Notes: generated by a model not told the origin, from the sequence alone. A stretch of DNA of 43,740 bases from an uncultured Lachnoclostridium sp. (GCA_946499505.1 CAMMSL010000019.1:1-43740); one strand, 5' to 3'. Shown: positions 24,491 through 33,678, counted from the first letter of the stretch. Numbers and translations: made by a program.

Positions 24491-26041
24491 ATGGGAGATA
24501 CTTTACAGATTCTGACTGCCATGATCATCTATATGGCGGCGGTCATCATTATAGGAGTTACATTTGCGCGGAAAGCAAATGCAAGCTCGGACGCCTATTT
24601 CCTCGGCGGGAGAAGTCTCGGCCCGTGGGTGACGGCTATGAGCGCGGAGGCGTCAGACATGTCCGGATGGCTCCTCATGGGTCTGCCGGGCGTGGCGTAC
24701 TGGTGCGGTATCGCGGATGCGGCATGGACAGCCATCGGTCTGGCAGCAGGTACATACATCAACTGGCTGATCGTATCCAAGCGTCTGCGCCGTTACAGCG
24801 AGAAAGCGGGAAATGCGATCACACTGCCGGAATATTTTTCCAATCGCTTTCATGAGAAAAAGAAAGTGATCATGACGATCGCGGCAGTGTTTATCCTGAT
24901 TTTCTTTACCGTGTATGCGGCAAGCTGTCTTGTGACATGCGGCAAGCTTTTCTCTACATTATTCGATATGCCGTATATTCCGATGATGATCGTGGGCGCA
25001 GTGTTCGTACTGATCTATACGATCATCGGCGGTTTCCTTGCCGAGAGTGCTTCGGATTTTATGCAGGCAATCGTAATGATCATTGCGCTGGGAGTGATCG
25101 TGCTCGTGGGAACTTATGCGGCAGGCGGCCTCGGCGCGGTGATCGACAATGTGAAAGACATTCCGGGATTCCTTGAATTCTTCGGCATGGCGACGCCCCA
25201 GACTGTAGACGGTGTACAGCAGGCTGCAAACGGGGTTCCTCTGTTCGGGGAGGCTGCTCCTTACGGGATAATTTCTGTCGTATCCATGCTGGCATGGGGA
25301 CTCGGATACTTCGGAGTTCCGCAGGTGCTTCTAAGATTTATGGCGATCCGTCATGAAGACGAGCTCACCCGTTCCCGCCGTATTGCGACGGTATGGGTGC
25401 TGATCTCACTTACGATTGCCGTGTTTATCGGTGTAATGGGACGTGCACTTTATCCGACAGCGCTGACCACTTCTTCAGATGCGGAGAATGTGTTCATTCT
25501 GCTGTCCACAAACCTGCTTCCGCCGCTGATTGCCGGTTTTGTAATGGCGGGAATCCTTGCGGCGACGATCAGTTCCTCCGATTCTTATCTGCTGATCGCG
25601 GCATCCGCATTTGCAAAGAATATCTATCAGGGACTGTTCCGCAAGAAGGCTTCTGACCGTGAGGTACTCAATATCTCCAGACTGACGTTGCTCCTGATCG
25701 CAGTTATAGCGATCATCATTGCACTGGATGAGAACAGCGTTATCTTTACGATCGTTAGCTTTGCATGGGCCGGATTCGGCGCAACATTCGGACCGCTGAT
25801 GCTCTTCAGCCTGTTCTGGAAGAGAACGACAAGAGCCGGTGCGATTGCCGGTATGCTCGGCGGAGCCGGAATGGTATTCGTGTGGAACCTGCTTGTGCGT
25901 CCGCTGGGCGGCATCTGGGATATCTACGAACTGCTCCCGGCATTTATCTTCTCCTGCCTGTGCATTGTAGTGGTATCACTGTTATCACCGAAGCCGTCAG
26001 AGGAAATCGGGAAAGAATTTGAAGAAGTAAAAGCGATGTGA
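24491..26041 (+). CDS. putP: Sodium/proline symporter, PutP type
   Basis: This 516-residue sodium:solute symporter has about 13 membrane segments. Signature PutP sequences are YFLGGRSLGPWVTAMSAEASDMSGWLLMGLPG (segment 2, Na and proline site), GYFGVPQVLLRFMAIR, and MAGILAATISSSDSYLLIAASAFAKNIY with the serine-rich sodium site. Length matches E. coli PutP (about 500). ATG at 24491 is placed after SD GAAAGGA; an in-frame upstream methionine at 24422 lacks one. It has its own promoter. Proline import for nutrition or osmoprotection is likely; no proline reductase or dehydrogenase is nearby. Confidence 0.92.
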   Translation: MGDTLQILTAMIIYMAAVIIIGVTFARKANASSDAYFLGGRSLGPWVTAMSAEASDMSGWLLMGLPGVAYWCGIADAAWTAIGLAAGTYINWLIVSKRLRRYSEKAGNAITLPEYFSNRFHEKKKVIMTIAAVFILIFFTVYAASCLVTCGKLFSTLFDMPYIPMMIVGAVFVLIYTIIGGFLAESASDFMQAIVMIIALGVIVLVGTYAAGGLGAVIDNVKDIPGFLEFFGMATPQTVDGVQQAANGVPLFGEAAPYGIISVVSMLAWGLGYFGVPQVLLRFMAIRHEDELTRSRRIATVWVLISLTIAVFIGVMGRALYPTALTTSSDAENVFILLSTNLLPPLIAGFVMAGILAATISSSDSYLLIAASAFAKNIYQGLFRKKASDREVLNISRLTLLLIAVIAIIIALDENSVIFTIVSFAWAGFGATFGPLMLFSLFWKRTTRAGAIAGMLGGAGMVFVWNLLVRPLGGIWDIYELLPAFIFSCLCIVVVSLLSPKPSEEIGKEFEEVKAM

Positions 26042-26116
26042 AAGAAACGCAGCATATCCATATCCGGGATGAGCTGAAACGGGCGGTAGAGATCCTGGAG
26101 AAATAGGAAATATGAC

Positions 26117-26143
26117 AAAAAACCGGCGCCGCCTGCGAGCCGG
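26117..26143 (-). terminator. Terminator-like hairpin on the minus strand
   Basis: On the minus strand CCGGC pairs with GCCGG, followed by TTTTTT. No minus-strand gene feeds into it nearby, and on the + strand it lacks a T-run. It lies in the 236-base gap after putP. Confidence 0.3.
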
Positions 26144-26277
26144 AAGAGATATGTATATACGGAAAACTGCTGAATGAAGAAACATCTAAACAAAATCTAA
26201 ACGGCTGCCCGGTGAATATTATCACTCTCTTAATGAAAGAAAGGCTATGATAAAGGTAAGAAAAGAGGGTGATCGAT

Positions 26278-26457
26278 ATGTTGAAAGATTTGTTATTATT
26301 CCTGTTCATGATGGCAGGCGGAGCATACGGATTATGGGTAATGCGCGGAGTGGACGGCTTTATGAAGCGCAGGCGTGAAGAAAAAGACGGAACTGTGAGA
26401 AAGATGTATGCGTATATCGGACAGATAAAAGAAGATCAGGAAAAGGGAGCCGCTTAA
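26278..26457 (+). CDS. Small single-pass membrane protein, unknown
   Basis: This 59-residue protein has one membrane helix (LLLFLFMMAGGAYGLWVM, residues about 5-22) followed by a basic then charged cytoplasmic tail (KRRREEKDG, ending QEKGAA). The start is ATG at 26278 with SD GAGGG; an in-frame ATG at 26269 is less well placed. A good terminator follows at once, so it is expressed as its own unit, upstream of the KdpD-like kinase gene. It does not match KdpF (about 29 residues) in any way I recognise. The clean ORF, SD and terminator argue that it is real. No function can be assigned. Confidence 0.65.
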   Translation: MLKDLLLFLFMMAGGAYGLWVMRGVDGFMKRRREEKDGTVRKMYAYIGQIKEDQEKGAA

Positions 26458-26487
26458 GCGGGTACAATTATATATGGACGAATGAAA

Positions 26488-26526
26488 AACAGCCTCTCAG
26501 GGGATTTGCTCCGGGGGGCTGTTTTT
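26488..26526 (+). terminator. Rho-independent terminator after the 59-residue gene
   Basis: AACAGCC (26488-26494) pairs with GGCTGTT (26517-26523), with further partial pairing inside, and the transcript ends in TTTTT. It isolates the small gene from the two-component operon. Confidence 0.85.
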
Positions 26527-26606
26527 GAATTGCATTGTCAAACCAGCGGCAAAGTGATAATATCAGATGGAGAAAAAAGTAGCATCATGCAGGGAGAATG
26601 AAACAG

Positions 26607-28118
26607 ATGGAGAAGATAAGCGGACGGATAAAGAAGATCATGTATAGAGAACGGCTGATCTATCTGGGACGGACGGCGGTGATCGTACTGGCGGCAGCTC
26701 TCATCGGCCTTTACCTGAATCGCGCCGGAGTCATGAAAGAAAACATCCTTATGGTACTGCTGATCGGCGTGATCCTGACCGGCGCCTTTACGGCGGGATA
26801 TGAGTACGGTGTGATCGGCGCGGTGGCGAGTGTGCTGATCTTTAATTATTTCTTTACCGTGCCGGTCCATACGTTTGCGATCATGAATCCGGACGATGTG
26901 GTGCTGATGATCTTTTTCCTGATCGTATCGTTCATCTCGTCTGCCATGACGGCGCGTTTCCGCAGGCAGGTGGCGATCGCGGAGGAAAATGAGAGGACGG
27001 CCCGGCGTATGTCGGAACTTTCGGAGCGATTTATCAATGTTACAGGAACAGAACAGATCATAAACCTCGGACTTTCCTATATCAGAGAAAGCACCGGCTA
27101 TGATGCCGCCGTCAGGCTGGATGGACGCAGGACGGATGAACGAAGTACAGACGAACGGCCGGACACGGCAGGGGCGGTCATGTTCCCGATCGGAGGCATT
27201 GCCCGTAAGACGGGAGAAATCATTGTCTTTACGAAAGACCGAGGACTTGGCGCGGAGCAGGAAATCTTCATACGCGCCGTGGCGGGGCAGATGGGAATTG
27301 CCCTCGACAGGGAGAGGATCTATGAAAAGCAGGAGAAGACGAAGCTTCAGGTAGAGCGGGAGCATCTGAAGAGCAGCATGCTGCGCAGCATATCCCATGA
27401 CTTCCGGACGCCTCTGACGGGAATCATCGGCGACTGCGACCTGATCCTGCAGCGCCATGTGACAAGGCCTGAAGAGCAGGACGAGCTTGTAAGGGATATC
27501 CGGGAACAGAGCATGTGGCTGACCCGCACGATGGAGAATATCCTGAGCATGACAAAGATCGAGAGCGGTGCGGATTTTATCAGCAGGAGAGAAGAAGTGG
27601 TGGAAGATCTTGTGTATGAGGCGGAGAGCCATGTGAGCGGTCTAAGGGAACACAGGAGATTTCAGGATTCCATGCCTGAAGAAGTGCTGATCGCGGATGT
27701 GGACGCAAGGCTTATCGTGCAGGTGCTGGTAAATCTGTTGGATAATGCGGTAAAGCATACGAAAGAGAACGGGCTGATCCGGCTGAATGTGTCATATCAG
27801 GACGGCCGGGCATACTTCGTCGTGGAGGATAACGGACCGGGGATCGAGCCGGGACAGGAGGAGATGATCTTCGGAGAATTTGTCTCTCTTGCAGGCAGGG
27901 GACCCGACCAGAAGCACGGGATGGGGCTGGGGCTTGCCATATGCAGGGAAGCCGTAAAGGCTCATGGAGGTGAGATCCGCGCGGAGAACCGGCCGGAGGG
28001 CGGAGCCAGATTTGTCTTCTGGCTGAATGCACAGCCGGCAGTACAAATGGAAGAAATGGAAGAAGAATACGGGGGAATATACCGGGATGGAAGAGAAGCA
28101 GACTATATTGATCGTTGA
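26607..28118 (+). CDS. KdpD-like sensor histidine kinase lacking the N-terminal KdpD domain
   Basis: This 503-residue kinase has four close membrane helices at about 20-110 (the DUF4118 block of KdpD: NILMVLLIGVILTGAFTAG, GAVASVLIFNYFFTVP). A GAF-like region follows at about 130-240, then HisKA with SISHDFRTPL (H264), and HATPase with N-box LVNLLDNAVKH, DNGPGIEPG and HGMGLGLAICREAVKAHGG. Full KdpD is about 900 residues; the cytoplasmic KdpD/USP region that senses K+ and c-di-AMP is absent. ATG at 26607 is favoured over 26598, since GGGAGA abuts the latter. It overlaps the response-regulator gene by 32 bases. No kdpFABC genes are in the window, so targets are unknown; potassium or cell-envelope stress is the best guess. 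Confidence 0.88.
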   Translation: MEKISGRIKKIMYRERLIYLGRTAVIVLAAALIGLYLNRAGVMKENILMVLLIGVILTGAFTAGYEYGVIGAVASVLIFNYFFTVPVHTFAIMNPDDVVLMIFFLIVSFISSAMTARFRRQVAIAEENERTARRMSELSERFINVTGTEQIINLGLSYIRESTGYDAAVRLDGRRTDERSTDERPDTAGAVMFPIGGIARKTGEIIVFTKDRGLGAEQEIFIRAVAGQMGIALDRERIYEKQEKTKLQVEREHLKSSMLRSISHDFRTPLTGIIGDCDLILQRHVTRPEEQDELVRDIREQSMWLTRTMENILSMTKIESGADFISRREEVVEDLVYEAESHVSGLREHRRFQDSMPEEVLIADVDARLIVQVLVNLLDNAVKHTKENGLIRLNVSYQDGRAYFVVEDNGPGIEPGQEEMIFGEFVSLAGRGPDQKHGMGLGLAICREAVKAHGGEIRAENRPEGGARFVFWLNAQPAVQMEEMEEEYGGIYRDGREADYIDR

Positions 28119-28773
28119 GGACGACAAATATATTATCCATTTTATATCGATGAGCCTGAAAGAAGAGAACTATACGTTCTGGACGTCAAAGTCAGTAAAA
28201 GAGGCGTTAAGCCTTTTCTACGCCAACCGGCCGGATCTGGTGATCCTCGATCTGGGACTGCCGGACGGCGACGGCATGGACGTGGTCAGAAACATCCGGG
28301 AGATCGCTTCCACGCCGATCATCGTTGTGTCGGCACGGCAGGAGGAACCGGAGAAGATAAGGCTTTTGGATGCCGGAGCGGACGATTATGTGACAAAGCC
28401 GTTCTATATGGGGGAGCTTCTGGCGAGGATCCGCGCCGCCTTAAGAAAAAAGGAAAACCGTCCGGCGGATCAGGGCTTGAGCTTTACAGACGGGGATCTT
28501 CTTGTGGACTATGAAAAGCGGCGTGTGGAGGTGGACGGGCAGGAAGTCCATCTCACGCCGATCGAGTATAAGATCCTGCTCCTTCTGATCGCAAACAGGG
28601 GGAAGGTGCTTACCCATCATTATATCTTAAAAGAAGTGTGGGGATACGCAGAGGGCGTGGAGGCAGGCACGCTGCGGGTGTTCATGGCGACTCTCCGCAG
28701 GAAGATCGAGAAGAATCCGTCCCGTCCGCAGCATATCATCACGGAAGTAGGAGTGGGATACCGGTTTAAATAG
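28087..28773 (+). CDS. KdpE-like OmpR-family response regulator
   Basis: This 228-residue regulator has a receiver domain at 1-120 with acidic pair EDD (11-13), phospho-acceptor D55 in LVILDLGLPDGDG, and the conserved lysine in DDYVTKPF. A winged-helix DNA-binding domain follows at about 135-228 (HLTPIEYKILLLLIANRGKVLTHHYILKEVWG, then TLRRKIEKNPSRPQHIITEVGVGYRF). It resembles KdpE. The start at 28087 lies inside the kinase gene, with GGGGGAA upstream, giving coupled synthesis. It would be phosphorylated by the adjacent kinase. Regulated genes are not identified; the preceding small membrane-protein gene is a candidate by position only. Confidence 0.92.
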   Translation: MEEKQTILIVEDDKYIIHFISMSLKEENYTFWTSKSVKEALSLFYANRPDLVILDLGLPDGDGMDVVRNIREIASTPIIVVSARQEEPEKIRLLDAGADDYVTKPFYMGELLARIRAALRKKENRPADQGLSFTDGDLLVDYEKRRVEVDGQEVHLTPIEYKILLLLIANRGKVLTHHYILKEVWGYAEGVEAGTLRVFMATLRRKIEKNPSRPQHIITEVGVGYRFK

Positions 28774-28890
28774 GAAATATTTATCCGGGATATGTGATGA
28801 TATTCCGAAATTTTTGATATAATCTGTCTGGAGAACTCTGTATTATTTAGAAAAAATTAAAGCGCCAGAAAGGACGAGGTGACAACAGAG

Positions 28891-30705
28891 ATGAAAGCAG
28901 AGATGCAGATACAGAGAAAAACAGACAGGCTTATGTTCGGAGCGGCATATTATCCGGAGTATATGCCGTGCGACAGGATTGAGAAAGATTTTACTATGAT
29001 GAAGAAAGCGGGGATCAATACGATCCGCATTGCAGAATCTACGTGGAGTACGCTGGAGCCGCAGGACGGCATATTCGACTTTTCCTATATAGACAGAGTA
29101 CTTGAAGGAGCGGAGAAGTTCGGCCTGTCGGTGATCGTAGGGACGCCGACTTATGCAGTCCCGGCGTGGCTCGTACAGAAAGATCCCGGCGTGATGGTGG
29201 TAAATGCAGGCGGGAGGGAAAAATACGGACACCGGCAGATATTTGATCTCTTAAATCCGACGTTCCGGTTCCATGCAGAGAGGGTGATCAGACAGCTTGT
29301 CTCGCATACCGCGCCGTACAGGCAGGTGACCGGTTTTCAGATCGACAATGAGACAAAACATTATGATAACCGCGGCAGGGAGATCCAGAGGCAGTTTGTG
29401 GAATATCTGAAAGAGAAGTTTCAGACGCCGGAGAAGCTGAACCGGACGTTCTGTCTGCCGTACTGGAGCAACTCCATCCACGACTGGGATCAGTTCCCGG
29501 ACATATCCGGGTGCATCAACGGCGGACTGGCGGGTGAATTTGAAAAGTTTCAGAGGAAGACCGCGGCGGATTATCTGGCGTGGCAGGCGGATCTTGTCAG
29601 GGAATATAAGCGTGAAGATCAGTTTATCACCCACAATCTTGACTTCGAGTGGAAAAAATTCGGCGCGGATATCGCGCAGGACGGTTATTCTTACGGCGTG
29701 CAGCCGGATATCTGCCATTATGAAGCGGCGAAATGCCTGACCCGGCTGGGTGCGGATATCTACCATCCGTCGCAGGATGAGCTGACGGGGGCGGAGATCG
29801 CGTTCGGCGGGGATTCCATCCGGAGCCTGAAACAGGAAAATTATCTGATCCTGGAATGTCAGGCGCAGGCGTTTAAGTACTGGACGCCGTATCCGGGGCA
29901 GCTCCGCCTTCAGGCGTACAGTCATCTTGCAAGCGGGGCGGACGGGATCTCCTACTGGAACTGGCATTCGATCCACAACAGTTTCGAGACATACTGGAAG
30001 GGTCTGTTAAGCCACGATCTGGAAGAAAATCCCACCTACCGCGAGGCCTGCGTGATCGGAAAAGAATGGCAGGAGATCGGGGATCATCTGATCCATCTGA
30101 AAAAGGATAATAAGACGGCCCTGCTCGTTGACAATAACACACTGACGTCATTCAAATGGTTCCCGATCGATAAAGACCTGAGCTATAACGATGTGGTGCG
30201 GTGGATGTACGACAGCCTTTACGAGATGAATATTGAGTGCGACGTCGTGGACGTAAACGCACTCGACACACAGCGGTATCAGATGATCGTGACTCCCGCC
30301 TTGTACTGCGCGTCAGAGAAGCTGCTTGAGAAGCTGGAGGATTTTGTAAAAGAGGGAGGCGTTCTCGTAAGCACATTTAAATCTTTTGTGGCGGACGAGT
30401 ATTTTACAGTCTATGCAGATAAACAGCCCCACAGGCTCCATGAATGTTTCGGCATGAGCTACAACCAGTTTACGGAACCGGGAAAGACAAAGATCACGGG
30501 GAGGCCGGTGAAGTATTTTGCAGAGCTTTTGAAACCGGAAGGAGCCGAGACCCTTGCCGGCTATGAACATAAGTACTGGGGAACGTATGCAGGCATTACG
30601 AGAAACAGCCGGGAAAAGGGCAAAGCTTACTATATCGGCTGCTATACGGATAAGGATGTCTTAAAGGACATACTTAGAAAAGCGGCGGAAGACGCGGGGG
30701 TATGA
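28891..30705 (+). CDS. GH42 beta-galactosidase, C-terminally truncated
   Basis: This 604-residue cytoplasmic enzyme has the GH42 barrel from about residue 14 (FGAAYYPEYMP). The acid/base is in GFQIDNET (E154) and the nucleophile in LILECQAQ (E322), followed by GADGISYWNWHSIHNSFE. The trimerisation domain (about 395-595) is present. GH42 proteins usually end with a further 60-70-residue beta domain, which is missing: after KAAEDAGV the frame hits TGA, and the following DNA encodes the tail of a GH2 enzyme in another frame. ATG at 28891 is preferred (SD GAGGTG); a GTG at 28879 is possible. Both catalytic residues remain, so activity may persist, but stability is uncertain. It likely acts on beta-galactosides with the adjacent GH3. 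Confidence 0.9.
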   Translation: MKAEMQIQRKTDRLMFGAAYYPEYMPCDRIEKDFTMMKKAGINTIRIAESTWSTLEPQDGIFDFSYIDRVLEGAEKFGLSVIVGTPTYAVPAWLVQKDPGVMVVNAGGREKYGHRQIFDLLNPTFRFHAERVIRQLVSHTAPYRQVTGFQIDNETKHYDNRGREIQRQFVEYLKEKFQTPEKLNRTFCLPYWSNSIHDWDQFPDISGCINGGLAGEFEKFQRKTAADYLAWQADLVREYKREDQFITHNLDFEWKKFGADIAQDGYSYGVQPDICHYEAAKCLTRLGADIYHPSQDELTGAEIAFGGDSIRSLKQENYLILECQAQAFKYWTPYPGQLRLQAYSHLASGADGISYWNWHSIHNSFETYWKGLLSHDLEENPTYREACVIGKEWQEIGDHLIHLKKDNKTALLVDNNTLTSFKWFPIDKDLSYNDVVRWMYDSLYEMNIECDVVDVNALDTQRYQMIVTPALYCASEKLLEKLEDFVKEGGVLVSTFKSFVADEYFTVYADKQPHRLHECFGMSYNQFTEPGKTKITGRPVKYFAELLKPEGAETLAGYEHKYWGTYAGITRNSREKGKAYYIGCYTDKDVLKDILRKAAEDAGV

Positions 30706-30937
30706 TGCCGATGGAGTATTAAAGCCGCTGGCTGAGGGAGAGATACAGGTAAAGGTGGAAAACGGCGGATTGCTCGCGCTGGGCAGCGCCCGGCCTTTAA
30801 ATCCCCGCAGTTATCTGACAGACTGTACGGATACATATTACGGGGAAGCGATGGCTGTCATCAGACCGGAAGAGGAGAAGACGGCAAAGATATCTATTAA
30901 AAGCCCATATGGGAGTCAGGAGATAACGCTAGGATGA
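30701..30937 (+). pseudogene. Residual C-terminus of a GH2-family enzyme
   Basis: Read from 30701, the DNA encodes about 78 residues: YDADGVLKPLAEGEIQVKVE, then GGLLALGSARPLNPRSYLTD, then TYYGEAMAVIRP, ending GSQEITLG. This is the last Ig-like domain of large GH2 beta-galactosidase-type proteins. It has no start or catalytic domain and joins the GH42 coding region directly and out of frame. Its stop overlaps the GH3 start (ATGA at 30934-30937), the coupling expected of an intact GH2-GH3 operon. So a deletion appears to have removed the end of GH42 and nearly all of the GH2 gene. Confidence 0.75.
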
Positions 30938-33678
30938 AGTATTCACTGGATTTAAAAAAATACGCGGCGCTGGCGCGCAGGACCGCAGCGGAAGGATGCG
31001 TGCTGCTGGAAAACAGGGAGGGCGCTCTTCCGTTGAAAAAGGGTGCGAAGACGGCTGTTTTCGGGAGAGCGGCCTTTAACTATTATAAAAGCGGTCTGGG
31101 ATCGGGAGGACTGGTCAATACAAGATACACGGTCAGTATTCTGGACGCGCTGAAAAAGGAAGACACGATCTTGGTAGACGCGCGGCTGGAGGAAATCTAT
31201 AAAGAATGGATCGCAGATCACCCTTATGACCGGGGAAGCGGATGGGGAAAGGTGCCGTGGTTTCAAAAAGAGATGCCCGTCACAGAAGAAATGATGGAGA
31301 TTGCCCGAAGCTGTGATATTTCGCTGGTGATCATCGGAAGGACCGCAGGCGAAGATGAAGATAATACGGATCAGCCGGGGAGCTGGCTGCTGACCGAAGA
31401 TGAAGAAAGTCTGATCAGACAGGTTACAGAGAACAGCCGGTGTACGGCGGTGCTTCTGAACACCGGGAATATCATCGATATGAGCTGGGTGAAAAAATAT
31501 GCGCCGCAGGCAGTGATGTATGTCTGGCAGGGCGGACAGGAGGGCGGAAACGCTGTTGCCGACGTACTGACCGGAAGAGTAAATCCATGCGGCAGACTCT
31601 CAGATACCATTGCCGACGGGATCGGCGCGTATTCGTCCACGGAAAATTTCGGCGATGTAACCAGAAATTATTACAGGGAAGACGTCTATGTGGGATACCG
31701 GTATTTCGAGACATTCGAAAAAGAACGCGTGTTATATCCGTTCGGATACGGACTGTCCTACACTTCCTTTGACATACAGACAGAGATCGCCGGCAGAAAT
31801 AAAGAGTCAGTGGTCATACAGTCTGTGGTGAAAAATACGGGAATAGAGCCCGGCAGGGAGGTCCTACAGGTCTATGTAGAAGTTCCGCAGGGAATGCTGG
31901 GAAATCCGCTGAGAAAGCTGATCGGATTTGCTAAGACGAAGGAACTGGCGCCCGGAAGCGCAGAGACGGTCAGATTGGAGATCTCCAAATATACATTCGC
32001 CTCATATGATGATTCGGGAAAGACGGGAGACAAATCCTGCTATGTGCTTGAAGAAGGCGTTTACAGGATTTATGCCGGCGGTAATGTAAGGGACGCGGCA
32101 TATGCAGGAGAATTCTATGAGGATTATCAGGTGCTTGAGCGGTTGGAGGAGCGCTGTGCCCCGGTGCGGGCGTTCGACCGGATGCGGCCGCAGATCAGAG
32201 AAGGAAAGGTAGGCCTCTGCTATGAAGAGACACCTCTTAAAAGTGCAGAGATCCGCCGGGATGTTCCCGGAGAGATACCATATACCGGAGACAGGGGATA
32301 TAAGCTGAAAGACGTTTTTGAAGGAAAGGTCACGATGCAGCAGTTTATCGCGCAATTGCCCGATAAGGAACTGATCACGATGTTCCGCGGGGAGGGCATG
32401 TGCAGCGGGCGCGTCACGCCTGGTACGGCATCGGCGTTCGGCGGAGTAAGCGAAGGGCTTGAAGAGTTCGGGATCCCTGCCGTGTGCTGTGCGGACGGCC
32501 CGTCCGGCATACGGATGGACTGCGGCACGAAAGCATTCCTGCTCCCATGCGGGACACTGCAGGGATGTACGTTTGATCCGGAACTGATCCAGAGCCTGTA
32601 TGAGATGACCGGTCTTGAACTGCGCCTGAATCAAGTGGATTCCCTGCTGGGGCCGGGAATGAATATACACCGGAACCCGCTGAACGGCCGGAACTTTGAA
32701 TATATTTCAGAAGACCCGCTCCTGACCGGAAAGATTGCCGCGGCCCAGACCCGAGGAATGGGGAAGATGAAGATTGGGAATACGATCAAACATTTCTGCT
32801 GCAATAACCAGGAAGCAGGACGCAGCACTTCCGACTCGGTCGTCTCGGAACGCGCGCTGCGGGAAATATATCTGAAAGGCTTTGAGATTGCCGTGAAAGA
32901 GGGCGGCGCCCGCGCGGTCATGACAAGCTATGGCGCAGTGAACGGCCTGTGGACGTCGGGAAATGAAGAATTATGCACGGGCATTCTCAGAGATGAATGG
33001 GGATTCCGGGGAATCGTGATGACAGACTGGTGGGCGAAAGCCAATTATCCGGGGGAAGACGCTTCCACAGAAGCAAAGACGCCTATGCTCCTTGCGCAGA
33101 ATGACCTCTATATGTGCGTTCCATGCCCGGCTGAAAATCCGGAGCACGACGATGTGGAGGAGATGCTTGCGGCGGGGAAACTGAGCCGGGGATATCTGCA
33201 GCGGACAGCCGTCAACATATTATCATACATTCTTGAGACCCCGGCCATGGTCCGGCAGATGGACGCTGTAAGTCCGGACGAAAAAGCGGCGGCAGCGGAA
33301 CTAAAGGCTGCGGACAGGATCGATGATGAGATAGAGTATTATGAAATGAAAGACGCCGGTCTGGAGTATGACGCTGCAAAACTGGATCCGCAGCAGGGAC
33401 GGTCAGATCAGTTCGGGATTATAGCAAAGACCGACGGAGAGCTTATCATCTCCATGGAGATGTGCGCGGACCTGACTCCGTTCGCCCAGATACCGGTATC
33501 TGTATTCTGCAATGAGGAATACCGCGGCGTGATCCAGATCAATGGAACGGAGGGCAGATGGATCACACGGGAGAAGAATCTCGGGATGATCCGGCAGGGG
33601 GAAAACGCGATTCGGTTCTTCTACGGTGCAGACGGTCTGCAGATCGGAGCGCTCCGCCTGCGTGTCATTCCCCGGTGA
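30934..33678 (+). CDS. GH3 beta-glucosidase/xylosidase with permuted domain order
   Basis: This 914-residue protein has the GH3 domains in reversed order. Residues 1-290 are the alpha/beta sandwich that is normally C-terminal (RTAAEGCVLLENREGALPL; YVWQGGQEGGNAVADVLTGRVNPCGRLSDT). An FN3-like domain follows at about 305-395. The TIM barrel comes last, about 440-790, with PAVCCADGPSGIR, HRNPLNGRNFEY, KHFCCNNQE, and nucleophile D698 in GIVMTDWW. A C-terminal beta-rich domain follows (about 800-914). The same inverted arrangement is known for BglA of Ruminococcus albus and Butyrivibrio fibrisolvens. No signal peptide. The start overlaps the GH2 remnant's stop; the 3' end overlaps the convergent araC-type gene by 14 bases. 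Exact sugar specificity is unknown. Confidence 0.92.
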   Translation: MKYSLDLKKYAALARRTAAEGCVLLENREGALPLKKGAKTAVFGRAAFNYYKSGLGSGGLVNTRYTVSILDALKKEDTILVDARLEEIYKEWIADHPYDRGSGWGKVPWFQKEMPVTEEMMEIARSCDISLVIIGRTAGEDEDNTDQPGSWLLTEDEESLIRQVTENSRCTAVLLNTGNIIDMSWVKKYAPQAVMYVWQGGQEGGNAVADVLTGRVNPCGRLSDTIADGIGAYSSTENFGDVTRNYYREDVYVGYRYFETFEKERVLYPFGYGLSYTSFDIQTEIAGRNKESVVIQSVVKNTGIEPGREVLQVYVEVPQGMLGNPLRKLIGFAKTKELAPGSAETVRLEISKYTFASYDDSGKTGDKSCYVLEEGVYRIYAGGNVRDAAYAGEFYEDYQVLERLEERCAPVRAFDRMRPQIREGKVGLCYEETPLKSAEIRRDVPGEIPYTGDRGYKLKDVFEGKVTMQQFIAQLPDKELITMFRGEGMCSGRVTPGTASAFGGVSEGLEEFGIPAVCCADGPSGIRMDCGTKAFLLPCGTLQGCTFDPELIQSLYEMTGLELRLNQVDSLLGPGMNIHRNPLNGRNFEYISEDPLLTGKIAAAQTRGMGKMKIGNTIKHFCCNNQEAGRSTSDSVVSERALREIYLKGFEIAVKEGGARAVMTSYGAVNGLWTSGNEELCTGILRDEWGFRGIVMTDWWAKANYPGEDASTEAKTPMLLAQNDLYMCVPCPAENPEHDDVEEMLAAGKLSRGYLQRTAVNILSYILETPAMVRQMDAVSPDEKAAAAELKAADRIDDEIEYYEMKDAGLEYDAAKLDPQQGRSDQFGIIAKTDGELIISMEMCADLTPFAQIPVSVFCNEEYRGVIQINGTEGRWITREKNLGMIRQGENAIRFFYGADGLQIGALRLRVIPR

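Noticed and set aside
26538..27632. 364-codon minus-strand frame opposite the KdpD-like kinase
   Set aside because: His/Arg/Asp-rich low-quality translation with no domains; the + strand gene is certain.
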